Positions 37,866 through 45,853 of a stretch of DNA of 64,000 nt are shown here, piece after piece. The stretch is from Bacteroidales bacterium. Lineage in GTDB: Bacteria > Bacteroidota > Bacteroidia > Bacteroidales > WCHB1-69. The position numbers and the translations under genes are program-made. Under the pieces are notes generated by a model that was given only the letters and a program-made list of their open reading frames with translations, had not been told where the DNA came from and searched no databases. Position 1 is the stretch's first letter. Every line of letters begins with the position of its first letter. The stretch is from positions 17,642-81,641 of the forward strand of contig JAFPXF010000076.1 in assembly GCA_017394765.1 (NCBI GenBank), in the 5' to 3' direction.

Positions 37866-39286
37866 CCTACGAAAAGCATCTGACACACCCCATCTACGCC
37901 ATTGTGGCGAAGGCCGCCGACCAGCTCGGGCTGACCGCCTATGTGGTGGGCGGTGTGGTGCGCGACATCCTGCTGCGCCGCCACAACACCGACATCGACA
38001 TCGTCACCGTGGGCAGCGGCATCCAGCTGGCCAAGGCAACCGCCGCCCTCATCTCCCCCGACCTGCACGTCAACGTCTATAAGAACTTCGGCACCGCCCA
38101 GTTCCCCTACGAGGAGTGCGACGTGGAATTCGTGGGCGCCCGCCGCGAGTCGTACAGCCACGACTCCCGCAAGCCCGTGGTCGAGGACGGCACCCTGGAG
38201 GACGACCAGCTGCGCCGCGACTTCACCATCAACGCCCTGGCCATCGCCCTCAACGGCGAGCAGGCCTTCCAGCTCATCGACCCCTTCGACGGCATCGGCG
38301 ACCTGCACGCCAAGATCATCCGCACCCCCTGCGACCCCGACAAGACTTTTTCCGACGACCCGCTGCGGATGATGCGCGCCGTGCGCTTCGCCACCCAGCT
38401 CAACTTCGACATACACCCCGACACCTTCGAGTCCATCAAGCGCAACGCCTACCGGCTGGAAATCATCTCCAACGAGCGCATCATCGAGGAATTCAACAAG
38501 ATACTCCGCTGCATCCGCCCGTCGCGCGGCATCAAGCTGCTTGACGAGTGCGGCCTCCTCGAACGCTTCCTGCCCGAGATGGAGGCCCTCAAAGGCGTGG
38601 AGCACATCAACGGCAAAGGCCACAAGGACAACTACCTGCACACCCTTGAGGTGGTGGACAACATCGCGATGTCGTCCACCAACGTATGGCTCGTGTGGGC
38701 GGCCCTGTTGCACGACATCGCCAAGCCCGTCACCAAGCGCTTCGCGCCCGGCATCGGCTGGACCTTCCACGGCCACGACGCCGTGGGCGCCAAAATGGTG
38801 GCCTCCATCTTCCACCGTCTCCACATGCCCGCCAACGAGAAGATGAAATATGTGCAGAAACTCGTGGGCCTGCACCTCCGTCCCATCGCACTGGTAGAGG
38901 ACGAGGTCACCGACTCGGCCGTGCGACGACTGCTCTTCGAGGCCGGCGACGACATCGACGACCTGATGCGCCTCTGCGAGGCCGACGTCACCTCCAAAAA
39001 CTCCGCCAAGATACAGCGCTGCTTCGACAACTTCGCCAAGGTGCGCGAGAAGTTAGTGGAGATCGAGGAGAAGGACAAGCTCCGCAATTGGCGCCCGCCC
39101 TTCGACGGAGAAGACATCATGACCGCCTTCGGCATCAAGCCCAGTCGCGAAATCGGCATCATCAAGGAGGCCGTCTGCAACGCCATCCTCGACGGCGAAA
39201 TCGAGAACAACCGTCCCGCCGCCCTCCGGCGCATGATCGAAGAGGGCGAGAAACTGGGCCTCACCCTCGTTCAACAACCCGAATAG
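37862..39286 (+). CDS. cca: CCA tRNA nucleotidyltransferase with HD domain
   Basis: This is a 474-residue class II nucleotidyltransferase that adds or repairs the CCA end of tRNA. The catalytic signature is VVGGVVRDILLRRHNTDIDI (about residues 26-45), with the metal-binding DID. It is followed by the RRDFTINALAI motif (about 116-126) and DPLRMMRAVRFA (about 163-174). A C-terminal HD phosphohydrolase domain shows HDNYLHT... and LLHDIAKPVTK (about 279-289). An in-frame ATG upstream at 37817 precedes the promoter element and is rejected. The next gene begins 7 bp after the stop, so the two probably form an operon. Confidence 0.92.
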   Translation: MTYEKHLTHPIYAIVAKAADQLGLTAYVVGGVVRDILLRRHNTDIDIVTVGSGIQLAKATAALISPDLHVNVYKNFGTAQFPYEECDVEFVGARRESYSHDSRKPVVEDGTLEDDQLRRDFTINALAIALNGEQAFQLIDPFDGIGDLHAKIIRTPCDPDKTFSDDPLRMMRAVRFATQLNFDIHPDTFESIKRNAYRLEIISNERIIEEFNKILRCIRPSRGIKLLDECGLLERFLPEMEALKGVEHINGKGHKDNYLHTLEVVDNIAMSSTNVWLVWAALLHDIAKPVTKRFAPGIGWTFHGHDAVGAKMVASIFHRLHMPANEKMKYVQKLVGLHLRPIALVEDEVTDSAVRRLLFEAGDDIDDLMRLCEADVTSKNSAKIQRCFDNFAKVREKLVEIEEKDKLRNWRPPFDGEDIMTAFGIKPSREIGIIKEAVCNAILDGEIENNRPAALRRMIEEGEKLGLTLVQQPE

Positions 39287-39293
39287 CACCGCC

Positions 39294-39701
39294 ATGAAAA
39301 GAATCACCATACTCGCACTTCTTCCCCTCCTGTTCCTCTGCGGCTCATGCAAAAGCAAAAAACAGGTGCTCGAAAAGCCTGACGATCTCATCGGGCGCAA
39401 CAAGATGGTTGAGCTCATCGCCGAAAGCTACCTGATAGAAAGCTCCGTCCATTTGGCCCCCGACACGGTAAGCCGCCTCCTGCTCACCCGCTTGTACTAC
39501 AAGGAGCTTTTCAACCGCCATCACGTCACCCGTGACCAATTCGTCCGCTCCATCGACTACTATATCAGCGAGGAGAACTCGGCGGAAAAGCTGCTCATCG
39601 ACGCCTCCAACCGCATCGCCGAGATGCGAAAGGAGCGAGGCATCCCCGACACCATGCCCATGCCTATCAATCCTGAAGCCGGAATCCCGCTGGTCCCATA
39701 A
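39294..39701 (+). CDS. DUF4296 lipoprotein
   Basis: The 135-residue protein has a lipoprotein signal, MKRITILALLPLLFLCGSC, with the lipidated cysteine at about residue 19. The following helical region (DDLIGRNKMVELIAESYLIE, then FNRHHVTRDQFVRSIDYYI) matches the DUF4296 family, small Bacteroidota lipoproteins of unknown function. It ends in a proline-rich tail (DTMPMPINPEAGIPLVP). It follows cca by 7 bp and precedes porX by 93 bp. Confidence 0.75.
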   Translation: MKRITILALLPLLFLCGSCKSKKQVLEKPDDLIGRNKMVELIAESYLIESSVHLAPDTVSRLLLTRLYYKELFNRHHVTRDQFVRSIDYYISEENSAEKLLIDASNRIAEMRKERGIPDTMPMPINPEAGIPLVP

Positions 39702-39794
39702 GGGAACAACTGTATTTGCAATCTTTATCCCAGATTTATACTAAATGTCTTTTTGTCTCGTTTATCCATATTGTAACTAACAAAAACAATTTAT

Positions 39795-41348
39795 ATGAAT
39801 GCGAGAATTTTGTGGGCCGATGATGAAATCGACCTTTTAAAACCCCATATTTTATTTTTGAAGACCAAGGGATATGATGTCATTCCCGCCCTCAGCGGAC
39901 GCGAAGCCATTGACATTTTGGAGAAGGAATTCATCAACATCATTTTCTTAGACGAGAACATGCCGGGACTTAGCGGTTTGGAGACATTGCAGCAGATCAA
40001 GAAAACCCATCCGCACATCCCCATCGTGATGATCACCAAGAGCGAGGAGGAGCACATCATGGAAGATGCCATCGGTTCCAACATCGCCGACTATCTCATC
40101 AAGCCCGTCAACCCGAACCAGATCCTGCTCTGCCTCAAAAAGAACATCGACAAGAAAAGCTTAGTGACCACCAAAGTGACGGTTGACTACCAACAGGCCT
40201 TCCGCGAATTGTCGATGCGCATCTCCGACCATCTTTCCATCCAGGAGTGGTCCGACCTGTACAAGGAATTGGTCAATTGGGAACTGCAAATCGAGAAGAT
40301 TGAGGACGAAGGCGTTGCCGAGATGCTGGCCGCACAAAAGGAGGAGGCCAATATCCAGTTTGCCAAGTTCGTGCAGGCACATTACCTCAACTGGGTCAAC
40401 GGACGTGGCAGCGAAAAGCCCATACAATCACACACCGTATTGAAAGACAAGATGTTCCCATTCTTAGAAGAGGGCAAAACCGCGTTCTTGTTTGTCATTG
40501 ACAACCTGCGTTACGACCAATGGCGGAGCATCTATCCCATCTTGCACGACTATTATTACATAGACGACGAGACGCTTTGCTACAGCATTCTGCCCACAGC
40601 CACGCACTATGCGCGCAACGCCCTCTTTTCCGGTCTGATGCCTTCCGTCATCGCGAAAAAATATCCGCAGATGTGGCTCAACGAGAGCGACAACGGCAGC
40701 AAGAACCAGTTCGAGGAGCAGTTGCTCGGCGAGTACCTCAAACGTTATGGCAAGAATTTCAAATATTCCTACGCCAAGATCTTGAATGCCGATTTTGGAA
40801 AGAAGGTTTTCGAAAATTTCCACCAGCTGATGCGCAATCCGCTGAATGTTGTTGTCTTCAATTTCGTCGATATGCTCTCGCACGCCGGCACCGATGTGGG
40901 CGTGGTGCGCGAATTGGCCGACGACGAGAAGTCGTACCGCAGTGTCACCGCCTCCTGGTTCGAGAACTCCATCCTGCTTGACATGCTCAAGTATCTTTCC
41001 GACAAGAAAGTGCCGGTCTATATCACCACGGACCATGGGACCATCAAGGTAAGCAGACCGCTCAAGATGGTGGGCGAACGCGAACTCAACACCAACCTGC
41101 GCTACAAGGTGGGCCGCAGCAGCATGGACTACCCTGCCCGCGAGGTCTTCGAAATCAAGAACCCCGACGAGGCCTTCCTGCCCAAGGAGAGCATGACCCA
41201 GCGCTTCATCTTCGCCACCCGCAACGACTTCTTCGCTTACCAGAACAACTTCAACCAATACGTCAACCTCTACAAGAACACCTTCCAGCATGGCGGTATT
41301 TCCATGGAGGAGATGATGATTCCCTTTGTCAAACTGCTACCCAAATAG
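39795..41348 (+). CDS. porX: Response regulator with PglZ/alkaline-phosphatase domain, PorX
   Basis: The 517-residue protein has an N-terminal receiver domain with acidic pair Asp9-Asp10, phosphoacceptor Asp53 in FLDENMPG, Thr81 and Lys103. A helical linker (about 125-205) follows. The C-terminal PglZ domain of the alkaline phosphatase superfamily shows FVIDNLRYDQW (Asp236), LPTATHYARNALFSG (Thr268/Thr270, candidate nucleophile), FVDMLSHAG (Asp359, His363), YITTDHG (Asp413, His414) and FQHGG (His499). All expected metal ligands look intact. In Porphyromonas gingivalis, PorX with kinase PorY controls T9SS. No kinase adjoins it here; the kinase ending at 18931 is a candidate. No consensus promoter was clear in the 93-bp gap. 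Confidence 0.92.
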   Translation: MNARILWADDEIDLLKPHILFLKTKGYDVIPALSGREAIDILEKEFINIIFLDENMPGLSGLETLQQIKKTHPHIPIVMITKSEEEHIMEDAIGSNIADYLIKPVNPNQILLCLKKNIDKKSLVTTKVTVDYQQAFRELSMRISDHLSIQEWSDLYKELVNWELQIEKIEDEGVAEMLAAQKEEANIQFAKFVQAHYLNWVNGRGSEKPIQSHTVLKDKMFPFLEEGKTAFLFVIDNLRYDQWRSIYPILHDYYYIDDETLCYSILPTATHYARNALFSGLMPSVIAKKYPQMWLNESDNGSKNQFEEQLLGEYLKRYGKNFKYSYAKILNADFGKKVFENFHQLMRNPLNVVVFNFVDMLSHAGTDVGVVRELADDEKSYRSVTASWFENSILLDMLKYLSDKKVPVYITTDHGTIKVSRPLKMVGERELNTNLRYKVGRSSMDYPAREVFEIKNPDEAFLPKESMTQRFIFATRNDFFAYQNNFNQYVNLYKNTFQHGGISMEEMMIPFVKLLPK

Positions 41349-41371
41349 AAGTTCTCTCATAATGCCCGGTC

Positions 41372-43054
41372 ATGAAAACCAAGGTTCTTGTCTATCTGTT
41401 TGCATTAACAAGCCTGATGGCCTCTTGCCGAAAGAAAGAGGCGACCAAGGCCGAGAAGCGCAGCCAACAAGTTGAGCTTGGCAAGGACGCCTCTGTTTTC
41501 AAGGCCGACAAAGATTTCGACCTGTCCACCATCAAAACCAAGGATTTCTACTTTGGCGAAGTTGGGAACAACAGCTATTTCATCATCATCGACCACACCG
41601 AGCACGACCGGCTTTCCGGGCGTTTCTATCCCGTAGTCAAAGGCTCAAACAAGCTCAAGGCGCACAAATTCGAGGTGGAGCATAAAAACAACGAGTATCT
41701 CTTCTGCACCCCGGACACAGACACCCCGATAGAGTTCGAGATTTCCATGGACGCCGACCATGTGGTGGGATGGTACAAGTCCGCCGGTTTGGTCAGTGAA
41801 AAAACACATCTCTCTTTCGAGAAATATCGGGAACCCGATTTCCAAGTTTCCGAAAGCAAGCGATATGCACCCAACTGTCCGTCCGGCCTGCTGACATTCA
41901 CCAAAAAGGCAGATGTGGTTTACGGCAAGGCCAAAGGTTACTGGACCTCTAAGCCCTTCCAGCACGAGAAGATGGGACAGGTGGCGGTGCAAAGCATCCT
42001 TAAAACGGCTTCGGCCAAAAAGAAGGAGCAGAATCTGACCCTTGATCTATATTTGCCCAACGACACGACCGTCAAGCAGAGGCCCATAATCGTGCTCTTC
42101 CATGGCGGAGCGTTCCTTGTCGGCGACAAGGCTGCACCCACCTCCACCGCATGGTGCGAACATTTCGCAAGCATCGGCTACATCACGGCGTCTGTCAATT
42201 ACCGCATGGGGTTCAAACTCTCGAAGAATTCCATCCAGGAGTGCGGTTACGAAGCCATCCAGGACGCGAATGCCGCCCTGCGCTTCCTGCTCGCCCATGC
42301 GGAAGAATACGGCATCGACACCAACAACTTCTTCATTGGCGGCACAAGTGCCGGGTCCATCACCGCCCTCGGCACCGTCTATATGTCCGACCGTGACCAC
42401 CCCGCATTCGTGGATGAATTGGGCTTAAAAGAAAAGGTCGGCGGATTCGAGGCATCGGGGAACAACTATAAGCGCAAGCCCAAAATCAAAGCCATCGCCA
42501 ACATGTGGGGTGCCGTTTATGACCTCGACGAACTTAACGGACGCCGCATCCCTGTCATCTCCTTCCACGGTACCGAGGACAATCTGGTGCCATACGACGA
42601 GGGATATCCTTTCGCCGACATGAAAAGCAAGATTGGAGAGCGTCTGTATGACAAGATGTATGGTTCCAAGGCCATCCACCACCGCCTCGACTCGCTGAAC
42701 GTCATCAACCGCTTTTACCCCATCGAGGGGGGCAAGCACGCCCCATACGAAGACAACACCGGGAAACCCAACAAGACCTACTTCTTCATCCAGGAAGAGC
42801 TGCAGAAATTCTTTTACAAGACACTCACCCGTGGAGTCCAAATAGAGCATGACAAAAAGGATGCCCGGATTTACTATCTCAACATCTCCGATGTCGCCCG
42901 TTGCGACTGGCAGATTGAGGGCGGTTTTATCATAGACATGGGAGACAACACGGCGACCGTGCTATGGCGCAGCGATGCTCCCAAGCGTGTGCTTTCCGCC
43001 GCGGGCGAGCGCACAAACGGCTGTGCTTTCCGTGCGAGCATAAAGGCCGACTAA
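41372..43054 (+). CDS. Lipoprotein alpha/beta-hydrolase (carboxylesterase-like)
   Basis: The 560-residue protein begins with a lipoprotein signal (LFALTSLMASC, cysteine at about residue 19). The N-terminal 200 residues are not recognisable. The alpha/beta-hydrolase core starts at about residue 220: oxyanion loop VLFHGGAFLVGD, nucleophile serine in GGTSAGSITAL (about residue 329), an acidic residue in FHGTEDNLVPYDEG and a histidine in GGKHAPY. This is a full catalytic triad of the esterase/lipase type. A further 80-residue domain follows. The expected location is the periplasm or outer membrane. It lies 23 bp after porX and probably shares its mRNA. Its substrate is unknown. Confidence 0.75.
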   Translation: MKTKVLVYLFALTSLMASCRKKEATKAEKRSQQVELGKDASVFKADKDFDLSTIKTKDFYFGEVGNNSYFIIIDHTEHDRLSGRFYPVVKGSNKLKAHKFEVEHKNNEYLFCTPDTDTPIEFEISMDADHVVGWYKSAGLVSEKTHLSFEKYREPDFQVSESKRYAPNCPSGLLTFTKKADVVYGKAKGYWTSKPFQHEKMGQVAVQSILKTASAKKKEQNLTLDLYLPNDTTVKQRPIIVLFHGGAFLVGDKAAPTSTAWCEHFASIGYITASVNYRMGFKLSKNSIQECGYEAIQDANAALRFLLAHAEEYGIDTNNFFIGGTSAGSITALGTVYMSDRDHPAFVDELGLKEKVGGFEASGNNYKRKPKIKAIANMWGAVYDLDELNGRRIPVISFHGTEDNLVPYDEGYPFADMKSKIGERLYDKMYGSKAIHHRLDSLNVINRFYPIEGGKHAPYEDNTGKPNKTYFFIQEELQKFFYKTLTRGVQIEHDKKDARIYYLNISDVARCDWQIEGGFIIDMGDNTATVLWRSDAPKRVLSAAGERTNGCAFRASIKAD

Positions 43055-43146
43055 CAGTCCCCATTCCTGACTGCACAAAAAGAATCAGTCTGGAATTTAC
43101 TTGTCCCCCGTTTTTTCCAGAGAAAAAATTTTCCAAGATCATTCTT

Positions 43147-43155
43147 TACCTTTGC
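43147..43155 (+). promoter_or_regulatory. Candidate -7 element for the ECF sigma gene
   Basis: TACCTTTGC matches TAnnTTTGC and lies 36 bases before the ATG at 43192, in the 137-bp gap after the esterase gene. Confidence 0.5.
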
Positions 43156-43191
43156 CCTTTGGAGAATTTCCACATCGTACTTAAAGAGCGT

Positions 43192-44238
43192 ATGAAAGAC
43201 ACACAGGAATTTTGGACAAAAAAATACCGCAGGAATATCGGCAGGATGATCGGATTGTGCCGCCGGTACGTGCCCGATCCGCAGGAAGCCGAAGATCTGG
43301 CCCACGAAGCCTTCTTGTCGGCCATCGAAAAATCGCACACATTCAAAGGTTTGGGAGATTTCGACGGCTGGATGATGCGCATCACGGTGAACACGGCGCT
43401 GCAGCATCTGCGAAAGGCAAAATGCCTCGTCAGCCTTGACAGCGCAGGCCCTGATTTAGATTCCCTGCAGGATGATGACGCCGAAGACCTGGAGCGCATC
43501 GACTTCTCCAAGGATGAAATACTGGACGCCATCGCGGCATTGCCGGCACCTCAACGCACGGTATTCAACCTTTTTGTCTTCGAGCGATTCAGCCATCGCC
43601 AAATCGCCGACACACTCCACATTGCCGTACGCACCTCCAAGTTGCATCTCGCCCAAGCCCGATTGCAACTGCAACAACATCTGAAAGAGATAAAGAACGA
43701 AAAAAGATTGCTTATGATTCCATTTTTAACCGTTTTCAAAAAGGGACATGCCGTGGACAACGTTTGCTGGCGCACTTTGAGGGACTTCGAAGTGGAGCCG
43801 ACAGTCGAGCTTGACTCCGCGGCCCTGTCTTGGGGCACCTTACCCTCGGCCACTATCGCCATGCATCTATCCGGCATCTTCAGGAAACTGCTGGTCGGCC
43901 TGCTGCTGTGTACCGCCGCGGGAGCGGCATCCTACTTTATACTGTCATCCCGCACACCCGTCGCCCCGTCGCCAGCACCGACGACAACACCTATTCCCGT
44001 CGCCGTGGCCACCGACACCACCCTTTCCGCAGAAACAGACGCCGCACAAAGCGAGCCCGTTATGGCGACTACCGTCACCCAAAATGCCCAAAGGGAGGAC
44101 CTGGCACCGGTAGGCAGCTCCGCCGACACCAGTCAAGAGAAAGAGTATATCATCATTCACGACACCGTATATAAAACCGTGGTGAAAGTGGTTCACGACA
44201 CGGTATATGCCCCAACACCCCAAAACCATCGACAATAA
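43192..44238 (+). CDS. ECF sigma factor with C-terminal membrane anchor and periplasmic tail
   Basis: The 348-residue protein starts at ATG 43192, the first Met before the conserved region and downstream of the promoter element. Region 2 is visible at IGLCRRYVPDPQEAEDLAHEAFLSA to FDGWMMRITVN (about 20-65). Region 4 is at ALPAPQRTVFNLFVFERFSH to ARLQLQQHL (about 119-165). It then continues: a cytoplasmic link, a membrane segment (LLVGLLLCTAAGAASYFIL, about 231-249), a Pro/Thr/Ala-rich stretch, and a tail with HDTVYKTVVKVVHDTVY. Most ECF factors stop after region 4 and pair with a separate FecR anti-sigma, which is absent here. The following gene shares the HDTVY tail motif and lies 10 bp downstream. 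Confidence 0.8.
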   Translation: MKDTQEFWTKKYRRNIGRMIGLCRRYVPDPQEAEDLAHEAFLSAIEKSHTFKGLGDFDGWMMRITVNTALQHLRKAKCLVSLDSAGPDLDSLQDDDAEDLERIDFSKDEILDAIAALPAPQRTVFNLFVFERFSHRQIADTLHIAVRTSKLHLAQARLQLQQHLKEIKNEKRLLMIPFLTVFKKGHAVDNVCWRTLRDFEVEPTVELDSAALSWGTLPSATIAMHLSGIFRKLLVGLLLCTAAGAASYFILSSRTPVAPSPAPTTTPIPVAVATDTTLSAETDAAQSEPVMATTVTQNAQREDLAPVGSSADTSQEKEYIIIHDTVYKTVVKVVHDTVYAPTPQNHRQ

Positions 44239-44248
44239 AAACATCGCT

Positions 44249-45805
44249 ATGCACAAGACCACATTTTTTCTTTTCTCCCTGCTTTTGTGTACCGGTCTGT
44301 ACGGGCAGGCGCGCGACACCATCTACATCCACGAGGAGCGGATTGTCTATGACACTGTCTATTTACACGACACCATCTACCAGTTCACAGCTGCACAGTT
44401 AGACACGCCTGTGGTGCCCAAGCCGGCAGCGAAGTTCGTGCCCGACGTCTTCAAAGGGTTTCATTTCGCCTACACAGCCCAATACAATATGACGCAAGCA
44501 GCGGTTTTCACCGCCGCCGACGGCTCTTCCGGATCCCCAAAAGCCAAGATGGGCAGCGGGTTCGCGGGAGGTTTCGAGTTCTCCTACCATTTCGCCAAGT
44601 ATTTCGGGGTGGCCGCAGGGGTAGGCTTCGGCTCCCACTATGTGCTGCAGGTAAACTCCCCCAGCACCGACCTGTATTGGGGACACAACCCCAATCACCA
44701 TCGGTTCAGCCAAGGCGCTATTTTGTTTCCACTCAAGTTTGAGTTCCACATACCCTTCAACGACAATTTCTATTTTCTGGCGGACGCCGGCATCCGATTC
44801 AACGTCCCTTATTACAACTACGGCCATCTCAGTGCCCACTTTAACAATTGGGGCGACAACGCCACAGAGTGTTCCTTGGAAATCAATCGCTCCATAGCCC
44901 ATTCTATTCAGTCGGAACTGCTCCTTGACCTGGGATTCTACTACCGTCTGCCCAACGATGGCCTGCTGCGGTTTTCCATAGGCACCGACCTGTCGCTGTC
45001 GAAGCCTTGGCAGGGCCGTTATGAAATTCATACCGAAAACGAGGTCTTGGAGAACGGCACCATCTCGTTGAAAAACAACTATTTCTATCCTCAGATATCC
45101 TATATCAATACCTTCCAGCGCTACAAAGAGAAAGAATTCCACAAGGTGCCTTGGTTTGATGAGGTTTACCCCAGCTGGTCCAACCAGAAGCGTTATCTCC
45201 GTCATGAATTCCAGTTGAACTTCGGGATTCCAAACATGCAAAGCATTCATTCTGACATAGTGGACGGGATGTTGCTTTACAAATGGTTTCCCAACCTGTT
45301 CAAAGACATCATTTATCCGCAAAACAGTCTGACCTCTTCCGACAAATTCTATACCAAAGTGCATTTCACGCCGGTCATATCGCTGAGTTACCATTACCGC
45401 GTGCAGAAATTTTTATGGTTCGGCGCCACCGCCAATTTCACGGAACTCCACAACCATTATTATGACCGTACAACCGATCAGAGAATACAGGATATGTCGA
45501 TGCGGTTTGTCGCCTTCAACTTGTTGGCGGACATCAGATTCTCCTACCTCAATTTGCCGCGCATCACGCTATACTCTGAAATATCCGGAGGAATACAGCT
45601 TGGCCGGGAGACCATAAACCTGGCGAATGACGAATATGTGTCATCTCCCATAAACCAACCCAGGAAGACATTTGTTGGCAAATTCCCGACCTACCACCTC
45701 ACGGCATTGGGCATCAAAGCGGGAGCCAAGGGATGGTTCGGCAATGTGGAGTTTGGCACTGGTTATAAAGGATTTATCAACGCCGGCGTGGGATACGAGT
45801 TTTAG
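44249..45805 (+). CDS. Outer-membrane beta-barrel protein paired with the ECF sigma factor
   Basis: The 518-residue protein has a signal peptide (MHKTTFFLFSLLLCTGLYGQ). The frame begins at 44207 within the sigma gene, but the ATG at 44249 is at the signal peptide and is preferred. Just after cleavage comes IVYDTVYLHDTIYQF, a motif like that in the sigma factor's tail. The remainder is made of amphipathic strands with many aromatic and glycine residues (GSGFAGGFEFSYHFAKYFGVAAGVGFG), ending in GVGYEF, a typical outer-membrane barrel terminus with final Phe. Its role is unknown. The 10-bp gap and the shared motif suggest it works with the sigma factor. Confidence 0.7.
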   Translation: MHKTTFFLFSLLLCTGLYGQARDTIYIHEERIVYDTVYLHDTIYQFTAAQLDTPVVPKPAAKFVPDVFKGFHFAYTAQYNMTQAAVFTAADGSSGSPKAKMGSGFAGGFEFSYHFAKYFGVAAGVGFGSHYVLQVNSPSTDLYWGHNPNHHRFSQGAILFPLKFEFHIPFNDNFYFLADAGIRFNVPYYNYGHLSAHFNNWGDNATECSLEINRSIAHSIQSELLLDLGFYYRLPNDGLLRFSIGTDLSLSKPWQGRYEIHTENEVLENGTISLKNNYFYPQISYINTFQRYKEKEFHKVPWFDEVYPSWSNQKRYLRHEFQLNFGIPNMQSIHSDIVDGMLLYKWFPNLFKDIIYPQNSLTSSDKFYTKVHFTPVISLSYHYRVQKFLWFGATANFTELHNHYYDRTTDQRIQDMSMRFVAFNLLADIRFSYLNLPRITLYSEISGGIQLGRETINLANDEYVSSPINQPRKTFVGKFPTYHLTALGIKAGAKGWFGNVEFGTGYKGFINAGVGYEF

Positions 45806-45853
45806 TGAGGACGGAGACTTGACATCACAACATTTCCCACGCGGGAGAGGATC

